DNA from: Pyronema omphalodes
Taxonomy: Eukaryota; Ascomycota; Pezizomycetes; Pezizales; Pyronemataceae
Direction of reading: 5' to 3'
Assembly (NCBI GenBank): GCA_024516155.1
Contig: JAJJXM010000017.1
Location: 1 to 64,000, forward strand
Length of the DNA stretch: 64,000 nt
Shown: positions 1-11,106 of the stretch, in pieces
Numbering within the stretch: the stretch's first letter is position 1
Layout: every line of letters starts with the position of its first letter
Position numbers and translations under genes: made by a program
The notes under the pieces: model-generated
The model's database searches: none
What the model was told of the DNA's origin: nothing
What the model saw: the letters and a program-made list of their open reading frames with translations, nothing else

Positions 1-2
1 TA

Positions 3-1172
3 CCATCCGGTCGTCTTCAACACCATACTCCCTCGGTTCACCGATCCAACGATACTCTACTCCCCATAACACTCAACGAACTCGGCAACTGGACCTTACC
101 TCTACCCCCATTACCACTAACCCCGGAGGCAGCCCTAAAGTCCTGTAACGCAGTTCATCACCACAGTCATATACACCATGACTACTACTGGGTCGATCCC
201 GACTTCATTGACCCAACATTTGACAATTCCAGCAATGGCTCTCTAACCTACACTCTCTCTGCCATCGAAAACCACCCACAGGGTCTCGCTGAGAGCCTAT
301 TAGAACTATTCTCTGCCTACGGTCTCTCACTGTACGAAAACCGACACTTCATCCTCGACGATTCTTCGTGGCCATGGGGTAGCTGGACCGACTACTTCCT
401 CCCCCAATCCAAATCGCCACTTTTCTCCAACTCCCAGAAATCCCCATCTCCCCCCATGCTCCCCTGCCCCAGAACCTCTCACCACCTCCAAATTTCCCAC
501 GCAACCCACACCTTCATCTTCGGCCATGCCTTCACCGACCACTTCGAACTCCCGCAGTTCTCCGGTTCCGCACGCCAAAAACGAATTTTCCAGCTCGTAG
601 AAAGCGGTTACAAAGCACTATTCCATCTTCAACCAGCTCTAGAGACAGAAGCGAAAAAGAGGATAAGACAGCTGACTGAAACTGCAGGTGCGGGGGAGTG
701 GTTGGTGATACATGTTAGAAGAGGGGATTATGTTCCCCGGACTTGGGCTTGGCATGAGGGGGTGATACCTTTGGAGGTGTTTGTGGATTTTGCGTTGGGG
801 ATGGGGGATGCGGGGAATCAGGCGAGGGTGGCGGTGGTTAGTGATGATGGGGAGGTCCCGGGGGCGCCGCAGTTGGCGGGGAGTTATGCGGTGGCTGGAA
901 TGGGAGGGATGAAGGGGGGTTATAGACCGCAGGAGTTAATTAAGATGACGGTTGAGGAGAGGGTTACGGTTGGGAGGGAGTTTTTGATACAGTTAAGGGT
1001 TGTCGCGGAGTTGGCGAAGAGAGGGGGGGTGGAGAAAGGTGGGGTTTTGTGTGCGGGTGGGAGTGCGACTTGTAGGTTATTGGCGGTTATGCTGGGATGG
1101 GAGAAGGCGATTGAAAATGAGAGATGGAAGGATATAGATGGTGATATGGGGTGGTGGGGTGTAGATTGGTAG
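3..1172 (+). CDS. O-fucosyltransferase-like protein, 5' partial
   Basis: One reading frame is open from base 3 to the TAG at 1170-1172 (about 389 residues visible). The start lies beyond the left edge. An acidic Trp-rich segment ending in WTDYF at about bases 350-400 and an HVRRGDY motif at about 706-729 are seen. An HxRRGDY-like motif is characteristic of GDP-fucose protein O-fucosyltransferase-type folds, where the Arg contacts the donor nucleotide; fungal members are mostly uncharacterised. The expected role is a Golgi/ER glycosyltransferase, but no signal anchor is visible because the N-terminus is missing. The first methionine inside the frame (456) is not a convincing start, since conserved-looking sequence precedes it. 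The gene converges on the MBD4-like gene with only 95 bases between stops. Base composition flips midway from pyrimidine-rich to G-rich. The family call is moderate and the substrate is unknown. Confidence 0.62.
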   Translation, partial: PSGRLQHHTPSVHRSNDTLLPITLNELGNWTLPLPPLPLTPEAALKSCNAVHHHSHIHHDYYWVDPDFIDPTFDNSSNGSLTYTLSAIENHPQGLAESLLELFSAYGLSLYENRHFILDDSSWPWGSWTDYFLPQSKSPLFSNSQKSPSPPMLPCPRTSHHLQISHATHTFIFGHAFTDHFELPQFSGSARQKRIFQLVESGYKALFHLQPALETEAKKRIRQLTETAGAGEWLVIHVRRGDYVPRTWAWHEGVIPLEVFVDFALGMGDAGNQARVAVVSDDGEVPGAPQLAGSYAVAGMGGMKGGYRPQELIKMTVEERVTVGREFLIQLRVVAELAKRGGVEKGGVLCAGGSATCRLLAVMLGWEKAIENERWKDIDGDMGWWGVDW

Positions 1173-1267
1173 ATTTTGGTGATGTGGATTTTGTATCATA
1201 ATAAATCACTCTCTTCTTGTTACAGTGTTTCAGACTTCAAAAATTTATACCTACTGCAAAAAGTCTA

Positions 1268-3210
1268 TTATGAATTTTCGCCATCAACATCCATGCCTTC
1301 TTCAGTCCGTATCATACGACCACCCAGCATTAATCCATCCCCCTCTTCCTCCCAAGTAACCCCTTCCTTCGCCCACAACCACCGACAATAAGCTCTCAAC
1401 TCTTTATCCTTCGGCACAACCCTCTTCCACTCCTCCTCCTCACCTTCTTTCCTCCCTCGTAAGTCATCCCTACAAAATATCCTCCAACTATCCAACGCAT
1501 AAGCCCCCACACCCGGCAAATGTGCAATCTCCCACTGTAGCTTTTGCTGCACGCCGCATGGTTCCTTTCCCGGAATCGGAAACGGCCTCGTATCCCTCGG
1601 TGGGTAATTATACAACACCGTCAAAGTCTCTTTTCCCTCCTCTAAAGAAATAGGATTCAGCACCATTTCTTTCGCCATTTTAATCATCCTATCAGCTCGA
1701 ACTCGATACAAGCCAAGTGGCTGCATAAACTTCTCCACCGACTTCTGGTCCGCTTCTGCTAGCTTTTCAGGCGTTGGATAAAGTTTCAGGAACTGGTCTA
1801 GTAATGGTCTTGCAACGGAACCTTTGGTGCGGTTGAGAAATGTTGTGGCTATTAGAAGTTGAAACTTTTTGGTATCAGTATTATTTATTACTCTATCTAA
1901 GGGTATCCATCATACGGGATTATGTCTCAGCTCCTCCTGTACCAGTCCAAACCTCTCAGCCGATAATGGGGGCCATGGTAGTATCCTTATACCCGCCGGT
2001 GCTCTTTGACTTTGAGGTTTAGGTTTCTTTTCTACTGCGCCTGAAAAGTCGGGGGATATCGTACTCGGCTTCCGTTTCTTCTTCTTGTTCGTAGTGGGGG
2101 AGGATATTTCGGCATGACTCGACGTCGGGAAATGTGGGGAGGAAGTTACTGCCGACGGTTTAGCAGTCTTTCTTGATTTCGAGGAGGATGGTGTATGCAC
2201 TAGACAGGTTTTGATATCCTCCGGGGATACTAGAATTTCCGTCGCTGCCTGATCAGGACCGGAATTACTGATATCATCGCAGATTTTGAGAGGAGATGTA
2301 GTCCTTGGTGGTGTTGGAGGGAACTTGGTGGTTATCGGTGTCTCAGGAACGAGTGATGCCTCGAGTTCCCGCCTTCTTCGAGCAGAGCTTCGTGTCTCCC
2401 GCATGTACATATTATCTGATTGCTTCTTGGGGGTTTCTATAAGGACCACAGGGGTCAATCGTCGTGTAGGTAGGCTGGGGAACTCTTCGTATTCGGTTCT
2501 TCGCTTTTTTGTCGGTGTTTCTATGACGACCACTGGGACTAATTTCCGGGTAGGGAGTTCTTCGGAATAAGCCGCCCGCTTCCTTTTTCTTGTCGAAGAC
2601 AGCTGTGATACTGCACTTTGTGGAGGTGTGGGAAACGGGGCGAGGTTGAGATTGGAAGTTTGGATGGGGTGTAACAATGGTCGATTTGTACGGGTGCTGT
2701 AAGCTTTGGGAGGCGTGCTGATAGGTTCATCGTTGAAGCTATTGGGTTTCTATGGAACGGTTAGTATATTCAGTCTTTTATCAAGACTATCATAAGCACT
2801 TCGGGACAAACAGAGTAATTTTCTTTACCCACCTCGGGATTGCTTTCCGTTTCTTGGTTCCTGATAGGATCTTCAGGTTGCTGTAGGGTTTGAGTGTCGG
2901 TTTCCGTTCCATTTACCGGTGGGTTTAAAACTTGATTCTCGAGTCCATCAACCGATTGTGATTGAATTTGATTATCATTTAACCCCTGTTTGACCTCCAA
3001 ATCTTCCTCGTTTCTCTTCGCCGGTGTCGTTACAGCCTGTGGGGCATCAAGAACCTTCGCCGCCCCTCTCAATTCCACGGGCTCCGGATAAGGTGTACTT
3101 TTCCTCCGGAATGCTTTAATCTTCTTCCTGAAAAATAGTCCCGGGACTCCTGCTGTCGTATACGGAGCCATTGTCTTATTGATTAAAGGTCGGTATTCAG
3201 GTCGCTGCAT
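1268..3210 (-). CDS. MBD4-like HhH DNA glycosylase
   Basis: Three exons are proposed: 3210-2833, 2749-1916 and 1864-1268 (602 residues). The introns are 83 bases (donor GTGGGT) and 51 bases (donor GTATGA), both phase 0. The second splice restores a continuous HNPFQLLIATTFLNRTKG stretch typical of the family. The N-terminal ~370 residues are basic, Ser/Pro-rich and apparently disordered, with two similar VIETP-containing segments. The C-terminal ~200 residues form the helix-hairpin-helix glycosylase, with a LPGVGAYALDSWRIF motif holding the hairpin and the presumptive catalytic Asp. MBD4-type enzymes remove thymine or uracil from G:T/G:U mismatches produced by deamination of methylcytosine. 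As usual outside animals, no methyl-CpG-binding domain is visible. It should act in the nucleus in base-excision repair. The start at 3210 is the first ATG of the open frame; an ATG 13 codons later is possible. Confidence 0.82.
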
Positions 3211-3779
3211 GTTATCCGTTACCTTGCTGACGTTGCAAATATCGATTCAATCCGAAAGTCTTCGATTCCTGGGTGTGTTCGGCAAAAACCTTTTTTTCTT
3301 TCTAATGAGCTGTGCAGGCCCCATCTTATTTGAATCCCTGAAATTCGGCATCGCCCAAACTCAATTCCTGCTCCTGCGATGATCGATGGGCACAGATGAT
3401 GCGTTTGACGTTGATTAGCCAGGATCCCCGCATCCCGCCGCTAAAAGAGCTGCCCTGCTCACCGCCCTGAACATTTTAGCGTCCTCCCACGTCAGACCTG
3501 CATACATTCGAGCTAAAAACGTCTCTCTTTAATTTTTCGTGAAAATTTCATCGAAGAGAAGAGCTGTGAAGATGAAAGCAAAAATATTCATTACATACTA
3601 GAGACGTTCCCCATTTAACTATTTACTCGTTCCTGGCTGCGCTACAAAAAACTGACTTGAAGCAACAAAGTGGTAGATATCTCGTAAGAAAGAGAAAAAG
3701 AAAAAAAAAAGAACTAGGTACAAAGAAATAGAAAAAACATTACATTACGGAACTCCGTAGAAAGGATCTTGAAACGAAA
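3211..3779. other. intergenic: MBD4-like promoter and 3' end of the Pro/Gln-rich gene
   Basis: These 569 bases carry no convincing reading frame. The part nearest 3211 should hold the promoter and 5' UTR of the MBD4-like gene. The part nearest 3780 is A-rich on the plus strand (around 3690-3740) and should be the 3' UTR of the downstream gene on the minus strand. No specific site is recognised. Confidence 0.5.
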
Positions 3780-6700
3780 CTAGGGGTATGGAGTGAAGAT
3801 TTGTCCCTGGTTCTGCTGGTTGCGAAGTTTTGCTCTTTCCAACGCGTCCAGCTGTTGCTGAGCTGGCAATCCGTAACCAGTGCTACGGGGACTCAGCGGA
3901 GCGATGGAGCCCGGTCTACTGTGAGGGGCAGGACTGTATCTTCCCCCGATGTGTAAGGGTTGGACGGGTGTCGGGGTTCTGGACTGTCGTTGGATATCCA
4001 ACGGTCTTGGTGTTACACCGCGGACAGGACCCTTCATTGCGTTGATATCCTGTAGAAGATTGTGAAGTTTGACAACAATCCCTCCATAATCGGTGCCTAG
4101 ATTGTCGACCCACTCCTTCAATGTGGCATCTACCGATTCATCCGCCTTTCTTGTTTCCTCTTCAGCCTTCTCACTCGGTCCTTCCTGAGCAACCGCCAGC
4201 TCATGGCGCACTGCGTTTTCTATCAGCATTGCGACATGCTGGACCTTCATCAAATTCTCGGAAGTCTTCAGCAAGGTCTGGACAATGTCGTAGGCGCGCG
4301 AAACCACCTCCATGACGAGAGAGTGCTCTCCTCTGTATGCACTGGCGGGCTTTGGCAACTGCTCAATGATCTTGTCGACTTCAGTTGAGACAGCGGTAAT
4401 GTAGTCCAAGTCTTCATCCAGACCGCCATCTGCATTTTGCTCAATCATTGATTTCAAGGCCTGGGTACGAGCAAGCTTCTTGTGAAGAGTATCAATAGTG
4501 CTATCACTATGTCAGTACAACTGGACTATCAGTCGAAGAGAGATAACTTACAGCTTCTTCTCGCTGTCATCAAAGTACTTCGTCATTGACTTGATCTTTG
4601 GGGTGGCATCGGCGCGAGCACGTAAAGGCTCAATCACAGTAAGTCTGTACTGGCGGTCTCTTGCTTGAATTGCCTCATGGACCCTTTCATGTCGTCGCTC
4701 CACAATTCCATCAATTCTGACCAACATCTGCAACACATTCTCCAACTCCGGGCGTCCCTCAGCAGTCCAACGGTCTCTGGCGGTAACAGCAAGCGACAGT
4801 AGCTCTCCACTGGTCTGGAAGTGGAGGTCCATGATCTCCTTGATGCCCTCCTGAAGTTTGTTGTAAACAGGCTCAAAAACCTCCTTCACGTATAGATTGT
4901 ACTCGGCCATTTCTTCAGCCTGTCTGAGCTTCTCCTCGCTCTTTGCAAATTTCTCCTCCTCCTCAGCAATGTCACCAAAACTGATTTGCTCCTCTACCGC
5001 CTTATCGTCCAACCAATCCGTGTGTGCTTGCTTCCTCTTCTGTCTTTCCTCCATAAGCTTCTTACGTCTGGGTTCCTCCGCTTCCTTGAATTTACGATTG
5101 AACTCATCGATGAAAGAAAAGTCCTCTCCAATCGCAGTCAACTTTGTCCTGAGATCCTCCAAAATCGGGCTCTTCTCTCTCTTAGAATCCTTAGGAGGCA
5201 ACTTTTCTCTCAGACCTTCAATATTGATAGGAGTTGTGAATACAGGCGCAGCAGCAGCCAAAGCCTGTTCCATTTCATCATCGGAAACATCAGAGACATC
5301 GTCGTCTATACCGGTCATTCCAGGGAAGAAATCATCACCAGCCTTTTCCTTAACAGGCAGGAAAGTCTCATCCTTCTTGAATGTCAACGGTGTAATCCCG
5401 AGGATTCCCATTCCCATTCCTTCAACGGTAGTATGTGCCCGATGAGGCCCACCGAATCCTGTCTCAATAGTTGACATTGGTCTAGGCGCACCAAGGCCGG
5501 ATGCGGGGCGGAAGGGGGCGTATTGTCCTGGCGCCCCTGCAGGTGCGTTACCATGAGGCTCATCATATCCAGCATAGGAGTTTCTGCGGGGTGTTGCAGT
5601 TCCAGCAGCAGTAGGGTTGTAAGCCGAATAAACGGGCTTTGGAGAGGGTGTAGCATGGGGCCTTGTTGCCGCTAATGCGGGATTGAAGGGCACATAAGCG
5701 GGCTTCGGAGAGAGAGTAGATAGAGGCCTAGCCTGTGGAGGACTGTAAGGTACGTATGCGGGCTTTGGCGATGGAGTTGCACCCTTTGGAGGGCTGAAAG
5801 GAACATAGGCAGGTTTCGGTGATGGCGTAGCGCCAGGCCTGGTGTGCATTGACGTCTGCGAAGGACTGAAAGGAATATATCCATCCTGAGCGGGCATCTG
5901 AGCCGAGCTGGCACGGAAAGGCTTGTAAGGAGCCGTGGAAATTGAGGAGACAGGACTATGTTCTCTTTCGGGTTCTCCATATATGGTTGTAGCGTGGTTC
6001 AAGTTACCAGGAATGGGTTGGGATTGAGCCGGGGATTGAACGTATGAAGTTGAAGCATGAGCTAAGTTACCAGGAGTAGGTTGGGTTTGGAAAGATCCCT
6101 GGGGCTGTTGATGAATAGGTTGGTATCCGTGGTATTCAGGCTCGTGGCTAGTCGACTCCATAATTGCAGGTTCCTGTGGCGGTTGCGCAAGCGGAGTCCC
6201 AAAAGGAACATTATCCCCTTGGATTCCCGAAGTTCCAGGGCGACTGATAATACTGACAGGACGACTTGGAGGAGCTCCAAGAGCAAGAGGATAACGTTGC
6301 CCACGAATGAAATATTCCTGCTGCATGAAATCCTGGAAAATCTTAAGCTTCTCTTCATCGGTTTCGGCAGCTGCTTCTTGCTCAATCATATCACAGAATC
6401 TGGCGATAGAGTCGTGGTAGAATGGCTCCAGCTTCTGGATACTCTCAATCCTTCTATCTTCCTCCAGCTCTTTCTCAGTCTTTACTACGGCTACAACCTG
6501 CGGCACGACCTGGATACCAGCCTCAGCTACACAAGGGGTGGCAACAACTGCTGCATCAGCGTATGACTGAGCGTGCATAGTCGCCTTGTCCGCTTGGTGA
6601 ACCACCGGCTCGACTCGGGATGGAGGAGCATCGTTGGTAGTGAAGTTTCCAATGCCAATTTGAGGAGTCGATGCCACACTCTCCACCTTGGGAGACTGGT

Positions 6701-8899
6701 AGGCAGGCGGACGAGTTTCATCAACCATTGGCTGTTTGGCTGGAACATACTCGTATGCTGATTTGACTGGTTCCTTTTCTTTAACACTGGTCTTCTTCTC
6801 CTCATCGGCTGCATAGTAACCTCCAAACCTCTCCATATCATCCAAAGGCCCGCTGGCAAAGAAAGATGCATTTGTCAAGCCTGCCGCCAGACCAGTACCC
6901 AAATGCTTGATGGGCTGAATATTGTCCGGTGTAGAGGCCTTTGGAGGAGGGGTGGGATTATGCGCCGGAAGAGGGTACGACTGAGGTGGCGGTGTTCCAG
7001 CAGAAGTATAAATTTGCTGTGATAGTTGAGGCTGGTATTGAGAAACAGGAGGTGGGCTCTGCTTCTGTTCTGGTGGTGGTCTCACAGGCTGGCTAGCAGT
7101 CTGGGACACAGTTGGTGACTCGGTGTACTGTGGTTGAGATGAAAACTGCGGTACAGGAGGCGGAGTAGGACGATACTGAGATTCACTTTGCACAGGGAGT
7201 TTTGGTGGCGGGGGAGAAGTACTAGAAGCCAGATGAAATTGTTGGGACAGCTTCTTTGGCGGTTCGTACTGCGCAACAGGCGGGGGAGTTGGCCTGCTCT
7301 GTTCATTTTGCGAAGCAAAGTTTCCAGGGACATATCCATAATTACCAGCAGGTGTACTGTTTTGTACTTGCTGGGTAGAAGGCAGGATAGGCTTGCTTTC
7401 CTGTGGCGGCTGGAACTGATTCTTTAAAGGAGAAGGAGGCGGAGGTGTTGCGCTTGTTGAGGTGTAGATTTGCTGTGAAAACCTCGGAGGAAGTGCAGTG
7501 GATGGAGTAATCTTCCCAGTCTGTGACCATTTAGAAGTACCTGACTGAGAGTATAAAGACTCAGTAGAGGAAGGTGTCTGGACCTGTCCATCACTCGCGA
7601 AATTCGAAGCAGGGACCGAGTGAGAGCTTGGTCTTGAATCAACTGGAGTACCATGTCCGTAGCTATTATGGCCATCCACTGTGAACCCTGAAGCTGGGGC
7701 TTGCTGTACTTGCAATGGTTCGGCTTGTGGGGGTGGGGGCTGGTGTAACTGTTGAACTTGCGGCGGAGGGGTAGGAGCATGTGGATGATATTGCTGAATT
7801 GGCTGGTTATAAACCTACATCATATCAGTAATAATTCTCTATATAACTTCATTGCTAAATTCTCACATTATTTCCACCACTTGTTGCGGGTGTATAACTA
7901 ACATTAGCCGGAGCAGACGTTACAGTTGGGGTTTCCGAGTAGTAGCCATGCTGGAGTTGCTGGTGTGTAGCTGGTGGGAGTGGCGGAGGAGGAGGGGGTG
8001 CAGCTTGCTGTTGTTGATTTTGATATTGCTGAGGGATATTGGAGCTCCAGCCATGCTGAGGCTGAGCTTGCTGAGAATGATGGGCAGGTGGAGGACCAGG
8101 AGGCGGCGGCGGCGGTGGGGGAGGAGGTGCGGTCTGCGTCGGCTGGTAAGGCTGAGGCTGTTGATACTGCTGGGGCTGCTGGTATTGTTGCTGTGGTTGA
8201 GGCGCATAGTATCCATGCTGTTGATGGGGTTGTTGGTGCGCTTGTGGAGGGGGCGGAGGAGGAGGGGGAGGTGGAGCGGGCTGGTTCTGTTGCTGCTGGT
8301 ATGGATTCGCTGGAGGCGGAGGTGCGGGCATACCAGTGGCATGAGGCCCATACAGAGCATGCTGACCAAGGTAAACTTGATTGATTAATGGCTGTCCATT
8401 TGGATTATATCCAACCCCTGAATTTCCCTGAGGTCGAGGCGGCGGAGGTGCAGCGGGATTGTAGCCGCCTCCGCCTTGCATCGGCTGAGTAGCACCCCAT
8501 TGATACTGTTGCTGGGGCGGCGAGGTTGGAGGTAGCGGAGGCGGCGGAGGAGCTTGTCCCTGGTAATATTGATGTTGTTGCTGCTGAGGAAGTCCGTATT
8601 GTTGTTGTTGTTGCGGGGGAAATGCTGCTGACTGCTGTTGCTGCTGAGGATGTCCGTATTGCTGTTGTTGCTGCGAGGGGTACTGTCCGAACGCTGCACG
8701 ATGCGATCAGCCACAGCTCCTCAAAGCATATTGCGCATCATATCTCCTGTCAAAAACAATAGAAAGGTAAATATTTACCTCCTTGAACCATTTGCGGAGA
8801 AACTCCAGTCGCAGTTCCAGATGGGATTGTTCCAAAGGGTGCCTGATTGCCCGCCTGCGGGGCACCGCCAGGAGGTCCTCCTGCAAACGAGGAATACAT
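3780..8899 (-). CDS. large Pro/Gln-rich protein with helical C-terminus
   Basis: Four exons are proposed: 8899-8779, 8693-7867, 7814-4552 and 4506-3780 (1645 residues). The introns are 85, 52 and 45 bases, and every junction keeps frame. The first ~320 residues are dominated by Gln runs and Pro runs. Residues ~320-950 are Pro/Ser/Thr/Gln-rich with repeated TPPP and SQQIYTS-like elements. Residues ~960-1070 hold several copies of a PSPKPAYVPFSP-like motif. From ~1160 to the end the protein is highly charged and mostly helical, with Glu/Lys/Arg-rich segments suggesting coiled coils. The design (disordered low-complexity region plus coiled coil) resembles scaffold or cortical/endocytic adaptors, but I do not recognise a named family. 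No signal peptide or membrane segment is seen. The ATG at 8899 is the only one in its frame; the frame stays open for about 50 codons upstream without an ATG. Confidence 0.8.
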
Positions 8900-9630
8900 C
8901 TCGGCCCGTTGGCGATAGGTTGGTGACGGGTCGCGCGCGATAGCCGAGAATGCGATAATAGTGCGATCGGGATGTTGCTTTTGCGACTTGTGCTGCGCGG
9001 CGCCGTTGGTCGTGATGCGCGATGAGAAGAGGAGTTGTCTAGAGCAGCAAGCACCCTCTTAGTTGCACGAGATCAACCCTGGAGTAGAGGGGACGTATCT
9101 AACCGCCTTCTATCGATATGTACACAAGTACAAAGTGATATGACGGACGGCGTTCTGAGGGGACATGTGGCTCAGCTGAACAGAAACATGAAGGGGTCAC
9201 GCTATGGCGTCTTGTCCCGACGAAACGCGCCGCGCCGTCATTATTATCCCCAAAAATACGAACACGGAGCGGTGATAGCTTCTTAGCGCATCCAGGAAAG
9301 GTATCAATTAACTGTGGGGCCCGGTGTAAACAAACGCATTCATCGTCATTATTTCTGTGATACGCATGAACGTTATATCTCCTGGGAGCTACAAGAAGAG
9401 TTTCGACAAGTCGAAGTGAAAGTTAAGGGGTTGACTTCAAGCTATCGACACTCAAAACCATCCGGGTTCATCAAAATTCACCTTCACGACGAGTGATATC
9501 ACATGAACCGTTCAGTTTGAGTGAAGATTGACCAAGCAAGATCTCGTCCAGTGCATTCCATGTGTATACCTATACTAAACCCCAGCAAACATTTTTATTC
9601 ACAAACCACCGACCTAAATCACAACCCCTC
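8900..9630. other. intergenic: promoter region of the Pro/Gln-rich gene
   Basis: The first ~160 bases upstream of the start remain open in the gene's frame without an ATG and are most likely 5' UTR. The rest has no convincing gene. The final part should be the 3' UTR of the membrane protein that ends at 9631 on the minus strand. Confidence 0.45.
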
Positions 9631-10098
9631 TTAAACCTCCTCCAACACCTGTCTCCTTACACTCCCCCTCTGTCTCTCCGCTCCACTTGCCTCCGCCTCC
9701 GTCTCGTACCCACTGAACCTAAACGGCCTTCCCCGATTACTATCCCCCATCATACTCACCCCCGTATCCGACCTCCACCAAACCTTCATCCTCTCCCTAA
9801 CCCCCGCCCTGAACTTCTGCTTATCGAAACTGCCCACCGCACTCCAAACCGCACTTTCCCCAACCTCCACTTTCCTAGCTTCATTCTCCAGTGAGTATCT
9901 TTTGCCTTTTGATAGGTAAAAGATCCAGTCATTGATTTGATTCCAAGACCAATAAGCCACGAGGGTTATTAACGCTGTTCCGAAAAGGATAGCAACGAGA
10001 ATGTAAATCCAAAGTGGGACTGATTCTGTCTGTATTTGATTTCCATTACTTGATCCTTGTGGTTCTGCTACCAAAGTTGCCGGCTGTGTGGTTTTCAA
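9631..10098 (-). CDS. single-pass membrane protein, N-terminus unresolved
   Basis: The region codes for about 155 residues ending at the TAA at 9631-9633. It has one strong transmembrane segment of ~24 hydrophobic residues near residue 28-52 (VPLWIYILVAILFGTALITL), preceded by Thr/Ser/Gln-rich sequence and followed by a basic, Arg-rich tail. This suggests a type-I surface protein with a Thr-rich outer part. No ATG lies at the position given as start: the frame continues upstream to about 10440 with no ATG at all. A second frame (start ATG at 10511 or 10427) is also Ser/Thr-rich and overlaps it. An intron, a frameshift or a sequencing error must connect a start codon to this exon, and I could not settle which. 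The family is not recognised. Confidence 0.5.
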   Translation of the reverse strand: MKTTQPATLVAEPQGSSNGNQIQTESVPLWIYILVAILFGTALITLVAYWSWNQINDWIFYLSKGKRYSLENEARKVEVGESAVWSAVGSFDKQKFRAGVRERMKVWWRSDTGVSMMGDSNRGRPFRFSGYETEAEASGAERQRGSVRRQVLEEV

Positions 10099-10442
10099 GG
10101 TGATAGTTCTAATTAGAGGTTGTTGAGTGGTTGTGAATGTGAAGGTTCGGAATTGTGGAGCTGGAGAGGTTACGGTGATGGTTTTGGTTTTGGTTTGTGT
10201 TTCGGGCTCGGGGAGAATAATGTGCCCGTTATGCCTGTTGGTTCCGATGACGACGTTACGGATTGGATTCCGGTGAAGGTTGTTCGGGCCATTGTGGATG
10301 ATGGGATTCTTTTGAGGGGGTCCAAAAGTGGTATTGTTGCGGAGTCTAGGTGAGAGGAGAGGTTGACGAGTGAGAGAGATGGAGTTGAGTTGACAAGACG
10401 GTTTGACACTGGGATGTATGGATCCATCTTGCGAATATATTT

Positions 10443-11106
10443 AAGCTCTTCTATGTACCACTTCCACTGCACATGTGATACGGGAATGAGGAATATGTGC
10501 TCTGATCCCATTAGCCAAGTCAGTGAATAAATTTCAAGTTTTTGGTTACGAGTATCTAGCTGTCATATTCTAATCATGGAGGGAGGCGGAGATAATTATT
10601 TCCAAATTTCGGGGTTTGTCAAGAAATGCAGTGAGCAGAGAATGATGGGGCGGAATATTCAAAAGTTTTGAGTGCATAAATGAACCAAAGAAATTTCTTT
10701 TGCATGACAATAGTTCCTTCAAGCTGTGCAGCTGCGGGTATGTTAAATACTGTAAGAAGTCGGAGGTAGGCTAGTTGGCAAGGGAACGGGTTAAGGCGGC
10801 CACGGACGTGCATTATTATTTGTACAAGACAACCCAAGAAACAATTGATCATTTGGAACCATGGTGAAGCAGAAACCGCCAAGTTGTAAAAGTACAATCC
10901 TCAATCGGTATTGTATAGCTGAGGGACAGGTTCAAGCTGTCCTAGATAGTCAATTCTTCAATAGTAGTACATCTTAAAACACCCAATGCGCCGCCCTTAC
11001 TGACAGAACTCATTCATATATCCTCAGTAACCTCCATTTTGTAGCTGGGAATCCCACACCGTCTATTTTCGCCATATCATACACAATCCACATAATTCGC
11101 CGCCGT
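10443..11106. other. intergenic, no gene seen
   Basis: This spacer separates the 5' end of the membrane-protein region from the stop codon of mS41. A minus-strand frame at 10619-10897 reads as hydrophobic, has no family resemblance and lacks context, so it is left out. The bases just before 11107 should be the 3' UTR of mS41. Confidence 0.4.

Noticed and set aside
8707..9054. 115-codon minus-strand frame with internal ATG
   Set aside because: It is the alternative frame over the first exon, intron and leader of the Pro/Gln-rich gene; composition is Arg/Ser-biased and it contains the intron.
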